NCBI RefSeq assembly: GCF_000165425.1
Contig: NW_001799499.1
Coordinates: 62,001 to 126,000, forward strand
Length of the DNA: 64,000 nucleotides
Direction of reading: 5' to 3'
DNA from: Paramecium tetraurelia
Taxonomy: Eukaryota > Ciliophora > Oligohymenophorea > Peniculida > Parameciidae
Made by a program: the position numbers and the translations under genes. Under the pieces are notes generated by a model. That model was not told where the DNA came from and ran no database searches. It worked only from the letters and a program-made list of their open reading frames with translations. Of the stretch, positions 44,033-54,111 are shown in pieces (the stretch's first letter is position 1; every line of letters starts with the position of its first letter).

Positions 44033-45580
44033 TCAACAAAATTGCAATAAAACTATTAAATTAGTAGTTTCTTAGGACACTCTTTCATTCTCATGCATGC
44101 TTAAATTATTTAATTAATCGTATAATTAATTTGGAATCAATTTAAGTACTTCTGTTTAGTAGTGCATATCTTCTATTTGTAATACATTTGAGAGAGCCTC
44201 TATCAGATATAAAATTTATTCCACCTTGATATTAACTTAGTCCAAAGCCTACTCCACCACTCCAAAGAATTTCTAATGAATATCATATATATAATACTAT
44301 ATAAGGTTCAGGGTTAAATTATTGTTATTCTTATAGTCTAAATTGGATATGCTTTTGACAATTGATAAGTTTGTCTAAAACCTTTATTTTATATAGAAAT
44401 GCAAAGTTTGACTGAGCATAAAAATCAACAAATTTATCTAGATATTCCATCAAGCTTTTCTAAACATATTTATATAATATTTGATCTTCGATTAAACAAT
44501 GCAAATTGGTATAAGTCTTGTAATAGCATGAAATCAATTTTAACAGGTCTTTTCCGGCTTATTTTTCTAATTTGAACGCCAAATTATAAAGGACTTCAAT
44601 TATATTATTTTTGCCAATCAGAGGAAATAGCAATTCAGACATTTTTTTAATACAAATCCTAAGTGTCTGTTTAAAATATAAGAATTATTTACCTTAAAAA
44701 TGACAATATACTCAAATTGCGAAAGATCCTACTCTAGATATTCAACGATAATATCAGAAATAGCATATATTTACTAAAAAAATGTGAATTCTTATTCACT
44801 TAAACAATTAGCTAAAAGAACCGATCCATATATAATTTATAGGTCTTTTGTTTGAATGGCCCTATTGAGTATATCCTAAGTTACGTTAAATTAATCTTAA
44901 AATTTGAGTTCTCTTTTTGACTACAAATATAAGGATAAAAATTCGGTAAGCGCCAATAAATAGTCATCTGAAGGCAAATCAAATGCTTAATAAACAATTT
45001 ATTCTAATAATAATTTTTCCTATTGTATTATATCTAAAAGTTAACTTTCTTGTTCTATTAATAAATTTAAAGTATTAAGAGCATCTACATGCAAGGATTT
45101 CCATTCTGTAGATTATAAAATTTTCATTAATTAGAACAGCAAGGCTAGGTCGATTTTATCCTTCTCATCTGATAGAATAGTTTTAACAATTTTGGGGTTG
45201 ACTATTATGCAGTTTTTCAATAGTTATAACATCTTATTGAAATGTGATTGATGATTCAATGGCTAAATGAGATAATATTTAATGTCAATGATGAATTAAG
45301 AGACTTCATAGTATGCTTCAAACAAATCTTTAGAATCAATCAGATTACAAAATTGATTCAAAGTTTCAAGAGCATCTGATTTTAAGAACTCTTATAATGA
45401 ATCTAGGATATTTAAATTGGAAGGAAGTTTTGAATCCCCTAACCTATGGATTCCTCTATTTTATCTGAAGAGACTTTCTAATTTATTTTTCCTAATGTCC
45501 ATTCTGAATTTCTCTCTCTTCATTTGATTTATGCTCACACAATCATTGGCTATGATATTAATCTAAGGAGTATCCGACAT
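44033..45580 (-). CDS. Importin-alpha-like armadillo protein
   Basis: ATG 45580. An N-terminal basic segment (NQMKREKFRMDIRKNKLESL) resembles an importin-beta-binding region. A long helical-repeat array follows (PLNHQSHFNKMLQLLKNC, HVDALNTLNLLIEQES, YGSVLLANCLSEQEF). Introns are 26 nt near 44665-44690 and 25 nt near 44276-44300. About 500 residues, the size of importin-alpha, but the usual NLS-binding Trp/Asn ladder is not visible. Either a divergent adaptor or a related ARM protein. TGA is at 44033-44035. Confidence 0.65.
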
Positions 45581-45630
45581 AAAAATATAATTTAAAATAT
45601 TGCGGCAAATAATATAAAAATATTTAAATT

Positions 45631-47248
45631 TCATAAAGAAAATAAATTCTTCACTCTCTCAAATGTTTTTAAAACAATAGATTCCCCATAAACTAAAGTC
45701 TTGATTTCTTCAAACAGATGTTCACAAACCAAGGCATATGTAATATTTTCATTAACAATGTTATTCTATTTCAATAAATATAGAACATATCTAATTGCTC
45801 TATCTATTAACTTATTATTAGTTGGTCGAACGTATATCATAATATTGCTTTGATATCTTCCAATCCGACCCATTAATAGAGTCGAATGAATATTAATAAG
45901 ACATTTTAACACAATATTTTGTCCTAACACATCATCAATGGCCTTAACCTTTGCAAAATGTATTCTCTCTGCATTTGGTGACAGAAATTCCCATGACATT
46001 TCCAAGTTGTCTTAATCATATACAATTCTAAATTAGTTATGATTTCCTCCAGCATACTTGATTCTTCTCTCAATTTGATCCTAACTGATGTCGTGAGATA
46101 GCACTATAAAATATGATATTCAATATTTACATTTTTCTAAGCCAACCTTATGTTAATATTTATGCCAGTAATTTGATGACAACGCTCTTGGTTGTCTACC
46201 ATAAAGCAATGATTCCCAAGCTTATAAGGAATTATTGTAATTTCCTTCAGTAACATCCATCACAAAATATGACCAACTGGGATTAATTGGATTATCTAAT
46301 ATACTCTCAAAAGGATGTAAACTAAATGTTGGACATCTTAAATTATGAGATTATGATGTACCTCTCAGTTGTATCAGTTAAGATATTGATGGCAATATTT
46401 GGTTATGATCTATAGAATACAAATTCCTTCTTCAAATAGCAGTCTGCTTCTAATTCAACAAATTTTGCAATAAATTCATGAGCATCGATAGATTCATAAT
46501 ATTGTCTAACATTTTTAATTGAGTTTGTTGCATAATCAATAAAGTTCTCTTTGCATAAAATGGCTAAACCTATGGCATAAGTTAATACAGTGGAACACTG
46601 CATTCTCGTACTTCCAGTGATAGCTTAGTGACCAACAGAGAGATTTATTTTATTAATGTTCGGATTGTTAAATACATCTTAACTTCTTTAGACAGTCAAT
46701 ACTTCATCTGGATTACAATACAAGTAAAATGGTTTGCCTATTTTGCTTGCTTCTTAAGCAGCTCCAATAACCCAAGGAGTTTCTCCTCCTTCTGTCGATG
46801 ATATTAATAAATCTCCCTCTTTAAAGCCCAATTCATTCAATTGCTAAGCTCCAAATTCAGGATGATCTTCAAAATCTTCTACTGATGCTATAATAGCCAC
46901 ATCTCCTCCTGCCATAAATGATATTATATTAGTCTGTTTTGTGATTTATCTATATAGAGTTTCCAATGTCAATGCAAGTCTTCCTGTGGATCCACATCCA
47001 CAAATGAACACTCTATTACCTTTAGACCAAGTATCCAAGACCATCTGATTCATATGTGCTAATTAATCCAATTTGTTCATCAAGACGTCAAACACATACA
47101 TATCCAAGTCTTTCATTCTCTAGATTCCAGTTTTTAAATCATTTTTAGCAAATTCAGACAAACCAACCGTATGTGGATGAGCTTATTCAGTTATCAAACC
47201 TCCCAAGCTAAATTACGCACTAATTTCTAAGAAATCCTTATAATTCAT
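45631..47248 (-). CDS. SIS-domain protein, GCKR/MurQ type
   Basis: ATG 47248 (MNYKDFLEISAQFSLGGLIT, then TEQAHPHTVGLSEF). The first SIS domain reads NRVFICGCGSTGRLALTLE, MAGGDVAIIAS, DLLISSTEGGETPWVIGAA. It has the family signature GSTRMQCSTVLTYAIGLAI. A 25-nt intron (GTACAT...TTTAAG, near 46346-46370) leads to a second, weaker SIS-like domain and a helical end. Total about 530 residues, like animal glucokinase regulatory protein and longer than bacterial MurQ etherase. It may sense a sugar phosphate. TGA is at 45631-45633. Confidence 0.85.
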
Positions 47249-47270
47249 AAATATTATAATTAATATAAAA

Positions 47271-47799
47271 TCATAAAGAATATTTTTTGAAATTCTCATA
47301 ACTAACTCCTTTAGGATCACTTTATGACATTCTGTTGTAAATAGCTAACATATCTGCTTCAGTCAAATGACTATCTTTATAATTCTTCATTAAAAATACA
47401 AATTCTAAATCTAATTTAAATGAGAATACCTTCTTAGTTCAAAAAGCCATCCTTATCAGAATCATGTCTTTTAAATATCTTTTGTAGGAATCTATCTGTA
47501 GTGTCTTCATTGATATATTTTTCAACAGAATTCATTGCATTACAAAATGACTCCTCATTAATCTCATCCTTATAGCAATGACTTTTAAATGATTAGGTTA
47601 TCAAATTTTTGAAATTCTGTTTAGCTTCTCCATTTTGATCATTTGGATAGAATAAAGAACTCACCATCTCTGCAATTAAATCAATTTTAATTCCAAGTGA
47701 ATCTTATTGTTGGAACTCAAAGGCCAGAATTCTGTAAATTTCCTTATTAGACATTGTCTTTGTTTTATGAGCCTTCTATTTATTTTACTTGCTATCCAT
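47271..47799 (-). CDS. EF-hand protein
   Basis: ATG 47799 (MDSKQNKQKAHKTKTMSNKE), basic leader. One clear calcium loop (DSDKDGFLNQEEF) is split by a 25-nt intron just inside the loop region (near 47415-47439). Flanking helices look like a degenerate calmodulin-type pair (DEINEESFCNAMNS; SDPKGVSYENFKKY). About 165 residues. TGA is at 47271-47273, 22 bp before the SIS gene ATG. It is a calcium sensor by structure; its target is unknown. Confidence 0.8.
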
Positions 47800-47892
47800 A
47801 AATTTAAATTAAAAATATTATAAACAATTTTATAAATAATAAATATCCTTTCTAACAATTCAATAAAATTAATGTCTATTGAAATATTAGTG

Positions 47893-47938
47893 CTATAGAG
47901 TCACTGAGAAGGAATCCATTTATTCTAGGACTCTATAG
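47893..47938. repeat. Inverted repeat CTATAGAGTC / GACTCTATAG
   Basis: Perfect 10-bp arms at 47893-47902 and 47929-47938 with a 26-nt spacer, in intergenic DNA upstream of the EF-hand gene. Confidence 0.7.
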
Positions 47939-48134
47939 AACTTTTAATATAGTAATAAATTTATACTTGTCATGGCAAACTTTAACACTAGTGCATAAAC
48001 ATCTATTTATTAATCATAATACAGGTGTATCTCAGTAAATATTTCTGAATATTGATAATATCCTTATTATTTGTAATCATAAATCATTCAACTAAAAGAT
48101 GACTCTAATCAATTTTTTTGTCTAAATATTATTA

Positions 48135-48164
48135 TTATTGTTATGACATCAGTCATAACAATAA
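48135..48164. repeat. Perfect 13-bp hairpin
   Basis: Arms TTATTGTTATGAC (48135-48147) and GTCATAACAATAA (48152-48164) pair perfectly around the loop ATCA. It lies in an otherwise featureless intergenic stretch. Confidence 0.8.
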
Positions 48165-48476
48165 ATACTTATGTTAAACTTTGAATTCATGACAGCATTA
48201 ATTACAACCTTTTACTTAGGTCATTTTTTAATGAAAACTATTTCCGACAAATCTTCAATTCATCATTGCTAGATTTTGAGTTATTTGTAATCAAACTCCT
48301 TTCAAGACCTTCCTAGATTAGCAGTAGCTTGTGTTGATTAAAGTATAGTAAAGAAAGATATGAAAACAGTTATTATCAATTATTTGGAAATTTGATTATG
48401 GTAGATGATAAAATAAAAATATAGTGGATGATTTTATAAATAAATTGTTAATAATATATAAAGAAATGATTTATCT

Positions 48477-49663
48477 TCATACTTTAATTCTGTAAAGCTT
48501 AATATATTTTTGCCAGGTTAAAACTGCTATTACAGCATCGTAACTACCCTAAATTTATTAGATATCTGCTGAGATTAAGTTTTCTTGAGTTAATTTAATG
48601 ATAATATCTTGGTCCTTGAAAATTCTATCCAAATTGTATAATTCCATTAAACAAAATTGCCTATCATGTTATGGAACTATAATTGATTAATGGCAATGAT
48701 ACATGCTAAAAGCAGATTCAAATCTTATAAATATGAGAGCCTTTGAAATCTTTGTCCAAATGAGGAGCGATTTTGATAAAAGTTATTATCAATAACTTTA
48801 AATTCCTTATTTATGACTTAACATATTTTAATTGAATCCTTGAATCCTGCAACTATATTATACTAGGGTAATTGATCCAATTCAAATATCGAAGTCGTTT
48901 TGGTGTATTCATTTAATAAAATCCAAGATATACACCAAACCCATTCTGAAAAGATTATAGAGTATAATTGTGTCCCATTTTCAACCAAATAAATTCTTAA
49001 GCCTCCATCGATACTTCCCGAAGCGAGATACTAACAGCAAGGAGAGAATGATACGCATGGTATATTGTGTTTATGATTTTGAATGCTCTAAAGATATGGT
49101 TTAGATGCGTACATATCTAATTGGAAATTCGATGTCCGATCTCATTAGATCTTACTTATTGAATTTGAGTCTGATTTCACGGTCTTCCCAATACTTATGA
49201 TCGGGTTTATCGAAACCAAGTAGTTTTTTGGACCACAAGGAGATGATGTGAGAATTTGAACCTACAGCCAAATATTACTGGCAAACATCAATGCTCCAAA
49301 TGGAACAGTCAGCGATTTTCTGTAATTAAAATAATAAGTTACTTCGTAGAGACCCTACAATTTGATTGGTTTGATTAAAATATTATCTAGATCATAAATA
49401 TAAATGTATGAATTCATGGTGATGACAAAGAGGAGGTGGTCATATTATTTTATTTAATTGATCATATCATTTTCCTCAATTGATATGGATTTTAGTTGTT
49501 CTAATTTCAGTCCTGTGATTGAAATAAATTGTATGTAATTTGTGCAACCAAGAATAAGCAATTATCTTTGGAGATCCAATATTAGAGTGTTCATTCTCCA
49601 AGCATCAAAATCAAGATTTTCGAATTTCTTAGACTCAATTAACTCAATGTTATAACCTTCCAT
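48477..49663 (-). CDS. WD40-like beta-propeller protein
   Basis: ATG 49663 (MEGYNIELIESKKFENLDFD). Propeller-like strands recur: TLILDLQRQLLILGC, LLFVITMNSYIYIYDLDN, CSIWSIDVCQQYLAVGSNSH, HSLLAVSISGSIDGGLRIYL, EWVWCISWIL. The last blade is GSYDAVIAVLTWQKYIKLYR. Several introns occur, including 30-35 nt ones. About 380 residues. The repeats are poor in classical WD dipeptides, so this could be an elongator, TFIIIC or Cia-type propeller; I cannot choose. TGA is at 48477-48479. Confidence 0.65.
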
Positions 49664-49677
49664 TATATAAATATTTA

Positions 49678-50305
49678 ATGTATAAAATTTCAATTTTGAG
49701 TGTTACCTTCCCTAACAATAAAAATAAGTAAGATATCTACTGCAAATTAACAGAGGGTGATCAAACATATCAAACAAAGGTTGATATGGACACTATCACA
49801 ATTGCCAAGTGGGATCAGAATTTCAATGTTAAATAAACCCAATCGGAAATCACATTTTCAATCCATCTTTGGAAAGGAGACAACAAAGATCAATTGCTTA
49901 CCGAAACTAAGGTTAAATGGGAGTAGTTCCTGACTCTGATGAACACACCCCAAACGATTAAATTTGATGTATGCGAAATGAGTCTAATCATTGAAGAAGT
50001 TACAATTCCATCAAACGAAGCTTAAATTAAATAATTTTCAAAGTATCTCTCTGACACTGGCTTAGAACAATCATTCAAATTGATCTTTGCTGAAATTCTG
50101 AGCAAAAAAATTGATCGATCAGAAGTATTCACATACACAGCTTTACGTTTGAGGTAGATTGGAGATGATCTTAAAATGTTTCTTACTAATGTAAATTTAT
50201 ACATCTAAAACGTAGAATCACAAAATGAGTTAGTTACTTAATAATATAAGTGAAGTTTAATAGGATGATGAGCCAGATCAATTTTTAGAAAGTTAAGATT
50301 AATGA
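49678..50305 (+). CDS. C2-domain-like protein
   Basis: ATG 49678 (MYKISILSVTFPNNKNKQDI). N-terminal beta-rich segment (YCKLTEGDQTYQTKVD, WDQNFNVKQTQSEITFSIHL) of C2 type, then helices. A 22-nt intron (GTTAGT...TATAAG, near 50229-50250) leads to an acidic end (DEVQQDDEPDQFLESQDQ) and TGA 50303-50305. About 200 residues. The typical calcium-binding Asp pattern is not obvious, so it may bind protein or lipid instead. It starts 14 bp from the divergent WD gene. Confidence 0.65.
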
Positions 50306-50330
50306 TATAATATTATATTAAATTAATAAT

Positions 50331-51235
50331 ATGTAACAGGAAAGCATATACAATTTAATACCCAAAGAGTATGTTCCTCCCCCCAAGGAACCCATGTATA
50401 GATCTGCCTATCCTTCAAATCTTGTTCCCACTGCCAGCACTTTCAATAATCACACTACAAGCAGGCCTAAAGTACTTCTCTCTCCTATCTTTTAAGATTA
50501 ACAATATCAATGGAGATTATGAATTGGTCAAGGGTCCTCATTCTCACAAAGGACAATCCAACTCTCTAGGTAGGCCCAGAGGTAAGATCAAATAAATGAT
50601 GAGATAGGTTCATATAAACCTGATACAACTATGTTCAGATTAAAGAACACTGGAACCATGGGATCAAATCAATTACCTGAAAGTATCAAGCATTATTCTA
50701 ATTTAGTTCAATCATACAAATATCCGCCATCAATTAAACCATAAGTCCCAAAAAAGGATGAGAAACCAATACATGGTCTGAAATCTAATAAAAACTATAT
50801 AATAACCAATGCTGTCGATAACATCTTGTCAGCACCCAAATAAATTGTTGAGGATGCTGCCTGGACATCGAAAAAAGATTATGGAAAAGTTCCAGATTAT
50901 TTAACCAAAATTAAACAAAGCATAGCAAGCGAATACGAAATCATTAGAAACATGCACATAAGTGAGGCAGAAGAAATGGACAAACAAAAATATCTTTTAT
51001 CATAGGAAGAAGTATAATAGTTAAAGGAAGGACTCAAAAAAAAATGGGAGGCAGTCAATAAAGAATATTAATCAATTACTCATATTAGAATGATTGATAC
51101 AGTTGGTTTGAAAAGAAAGTAAATCTAATTATGACTATTACAAGGAAAGAGTAATGCGAAAAAGAATTAGCCTAATTAGAAAAGGATATTGAAAAACTAA
51201 ACAAGAACTATGTATTTGTTGATACATAAAAATGA
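50331..51235 (+). CDS. ENKUR: Enkurin
   Basis: ATG 50331: MQQESIYNLIPKEYVPPPKE (the ESIYNLIP motif is diagnostic). Introns are 25 nt (GTACTT...TTTAAG), 26 nt (GTAAGA...GATAG) and 26 nt (GTAAAT...TACAAG). The enkurin domain at the end reads KKDYGKVPDYLTKIK, then SQEEVQQLKEGLKKKWEAV and IDTVGLKRKK. About 280 residues, TGA 51233-51235. In cilia it is a microtubule inner protein linked to motility. The IQ-type C-terminal helix is present. It starts 25 bp after the previous stop. Confidence 0.92.
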
Positions 51236-52054
51236 TTCCATTTAAATTATCAATAAATAATCTTAATATATTATATTTTCCAAATTATTATTTCTACTTA
51301 CATCCACCTTTTTAAAAATATTTTAGTATAATTAATTTAGTTATTGTTTTAATTCAAATAAATTACTATTAAGTAAGATTGGATTTAAAAACCATTACAA
51401 TCATTTTACCTTTAAAATTCATCAATTGATGAATAGAGGATGTCTTATGACTCAAAAATTGCAATATGTTTACCTTATCTTTTATGAGAAATCATTATCA
51501 GAATTCTAATTAAATTATCAAAAGTAAAATTTGCAATTGAATTCTCTTAAACATATTCATTTAGAAATAAGAATAAACTTTTATATACACAAAAGACATA
51601 TTTTAATTATGATTAAATTTTTAAATATTTTCAATACAAAAGACCAATAACATAATATTTTCGAATTGAAAAAATTATTGGAAGTTAAGGCAATATTCAT
51701 ATAATCAAGCTATACATAGAATAATTATTACTAGAAGTAATCAAGGATAAATTATATATTATTTTATTAAACCGCTGCTGAGTTGAGTAAGTATTAATAC
51801 AATTATATATACTTAAATATTTTAAAAATTATAAAGTCACAATATTGGATATGTTATTATTATGATCTCTCGAACTTGATTAAATAAATATTTTTTTAAT
51901 GAACTTTTCCAAATAAACTATTTTCAATAAAGATTTTAAGTATTTTATGTTGATTCTTCATTTCTATTTTTATTTTATTTAAAAAGATTTCATTCTTTCT
52001 GTTATATCGGATTATCAATAAATTCATTTACTAGATGATAGGAAAAGACTAGGA
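51236..52054. other. AT-rich intergenic region
   Basis: About 820 bp of low-complexity A/T DNA after enkurin. No open code-6 frame with a coding composition and no structured repeat was noticed. Probably 3' UTR plus the promoter of the next plus-strand gene. Confidence 0.5.
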
Positions 52055-52990
52055 ATGATTCTTAGTGGTTATTTTTCATCGGAAAAACAAACGTTTAATT
52101 AATTTTAATAAATTTAGAAAATATCAATTCTTATTATTGTCAGGCTAGTATGGGAATATGCTAAAAGAAAAGTTAAAAAGATAATTCCTAAAAGCAAACT
52201 GGATATGAGTCAGAATAGATTATAGTTTTGACAAGCATTCAGAGCCACATTTAATATTTTGATTAAATAGATTTAGAACTTCTTAAATATCCAGATATTT
52301 CCTTACTACTAAGAAAACATATCAAAAACTATACATTCATTGAGGAGGGAAAGACATGGGTTGTGGTTAAGGAAATTCAAAGTTTTTTGAATAATAAAAT
52401 GCCCATATTGATTAGAAATTTTAATCCTGAAACAGATGCTGCCTTATAATTAATATAGGTTTTTGAGTCGATGGTGTTTCAGACCCAAAAAGTATTTGAG
52501 TGTTCGGTAACTTTTAATGAGGCTAAGGTTGAGTTATTTTAATTATTCCAAAATTAGTTAGTTTAAGTAATGAATATGATTATATTAGACTTCGATAGAA
52601 TGCCTAATTGTTGTAAATACTTTAATATCTAAGAGATTGTAATGGTGGAATGAAGAGTATTTTAAATGGAGATAGAATCACTTAATTTCAATGTTTATCA
52701 TTAAAAATATAAATAAAAGTAATAAGGAGATTATAGGGCCAATCTACGACTTCATTTAATTGTTGATAGAATGCATCAGACATTTTGGAGACATTGAAGT
52801 CTCTAAAGGAGTCTAAGAAACAGATTTAAAAGCGGAATAAAAGTTCTTGGATTAATTTTACAATTAAATGAGGATAGGGTTGATTCAGAATTCGTTTTTT
52901 TCGGAGAGCATATCGAATGAAGTAGTTCCAGAACAAATTTAGATTGATTAGAATGTTAGAGCATATGCCATATTAATTAATAAAAAATGA
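52055..52990 (+). CDS. Hypothetical helical protein
   Basis: ATG 52055 (MILSGYFSSEKQTFNQFQQI). Introns are 20 nt (GTTTTG...TCAGAG, near 52225-52244) and 22 nt (GTAATG...TATTAG, near 52567-52588). Then runs DQIDLELLKYPDISLLLRKH, KTWVVVKEIQSFLNNKMPIL, IYDFIQLLIECIRHFGDI, ending at TGA 52988-52990. About 295 residues with mixed helices and Gln. No family was recognised. Confidence 0.6.
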
Positions 52991-53046
52991 TTTACTTTTT
53001 TAACATTTATATAAATCATAATAACTTCTTTTAAAATTTAAGCAAG

Positions 53047-54021
53047 ATGAAGAATATTGGAATCGATCTTTTTGTCGGAATAGTTTCCAGTAAATATTAA
53101 TTTACAGTTTAGGTTGTGTTAATACAATGGTAGGTTACCCAATGGATTTTATTAAAACCAGGATGCAACTCCAACACACTAAATAGGGTACAATGTAATC
53201 AATAATAAAAATTATTTAAATGGAGGGCATCAAAGCATTGTATAGAGGTAGTATATTAAAAGGATGATATGAAAATAGGGGTATCTATTTAACTATTGAA
53301 CAGTGTATTTGCAGGATCAATTTATTTCACTACTTACGAGCAAATTCGAAGATAATTTGAAAAATACGATAATTTGCCTAGGAATAGTTATTTACCATTG
53401 CATCAAACTTTTCTAGCAGGGTCAACGGCTGTAAGTTAAAATATGAATTTAGGGTATTTGTAGTGATTTATTCGCTATTCCATTTGAATACACAAAAATT
53501 TAATCCTAAAAACAAGAAATTCTTAAGGGTTAAAAAGTTAAAGGTCCGTTGTATATTTTATTTGAAACCATTAGAAAATAAGGAATTAAATAAATATATA
53601 AGTATATTTTGTCTATATTATATTTAGGGGATCTCTATTGCAGGTGATAAGGGATTTTGTTGGATGCGGTTCATTTTTTTTAGCTCATTCAGAAACTTTG
53701 CATTTCTTTACACCTGAAGGTAAATCGAGAAATGAAGCATCTTAGACTGGAATCTTTGCAGCTAGCATAGCAGCAGGATTTGGATACTGGGTTATTAGCT
53801 ATCCATTAGATATCATAAAAACAAGATATTAAGTTGACAATTAGAAGTATTTGTTTAATTTAATTAGTGTATTAAATGTGGCAAAATAAACTTATTTATA
53901 AGGAGGAGTCTTATAATTCTACAAGGGGTTTAAAATCACAGTTCTAAGAAGTGTATTTGTCAATATATTTTAATTATACACCTATGAAAATTTAAGAAGA
54001 GCTTGCTATAAATATGCTTGA
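53047..54021 (+). CDS. Mitochondrial carrier family (SLC25) protein
   Basis: ATG 53047 (MKNIGIDLFVGIVS). Three repeats carry Px[DE]xxKxR-type motifs: YPMDFIKTRMQLQ, then IPFEYTKIQSQKQ (degenerate), then YPLDIIKTRYQVDN. Helix segments include VFAGSIYFTTYEQI and AASIAAGFGYWVIS. Introns include 23 nt (GTAAAT...GTTTAG), about 31 nt and 22 nt (GTAAGT...TTTAG). About 290 residues, six spans, inner mitochondrial membrane. The second motif has lost its Asp and the transported substrate cannot be told. TGA is at 54019-54021. Confidence 0.88.
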
Positions 54022-54111
54022 AATGTTGTTTATATTTCATTAATTATATCCATTACTACATATAAATACACATTTATAAATCTGTTCATTTTCTAATTTC
54101 CATCTATGAAC

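Larger units (their letters stand above)
47800..48476. other. Intergenic region with two inverted repeats
   Basis: About 680 bp between the EF-hand gene start and the WD gene end. It contains a 10-bp inverted repeat (47893-47938) and a perfect 13-bp hairpin with a 4-nt loop (48135-48164). No coding run was seen on either strand. A non-coding RNA is possible. Confidence 0.5.
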
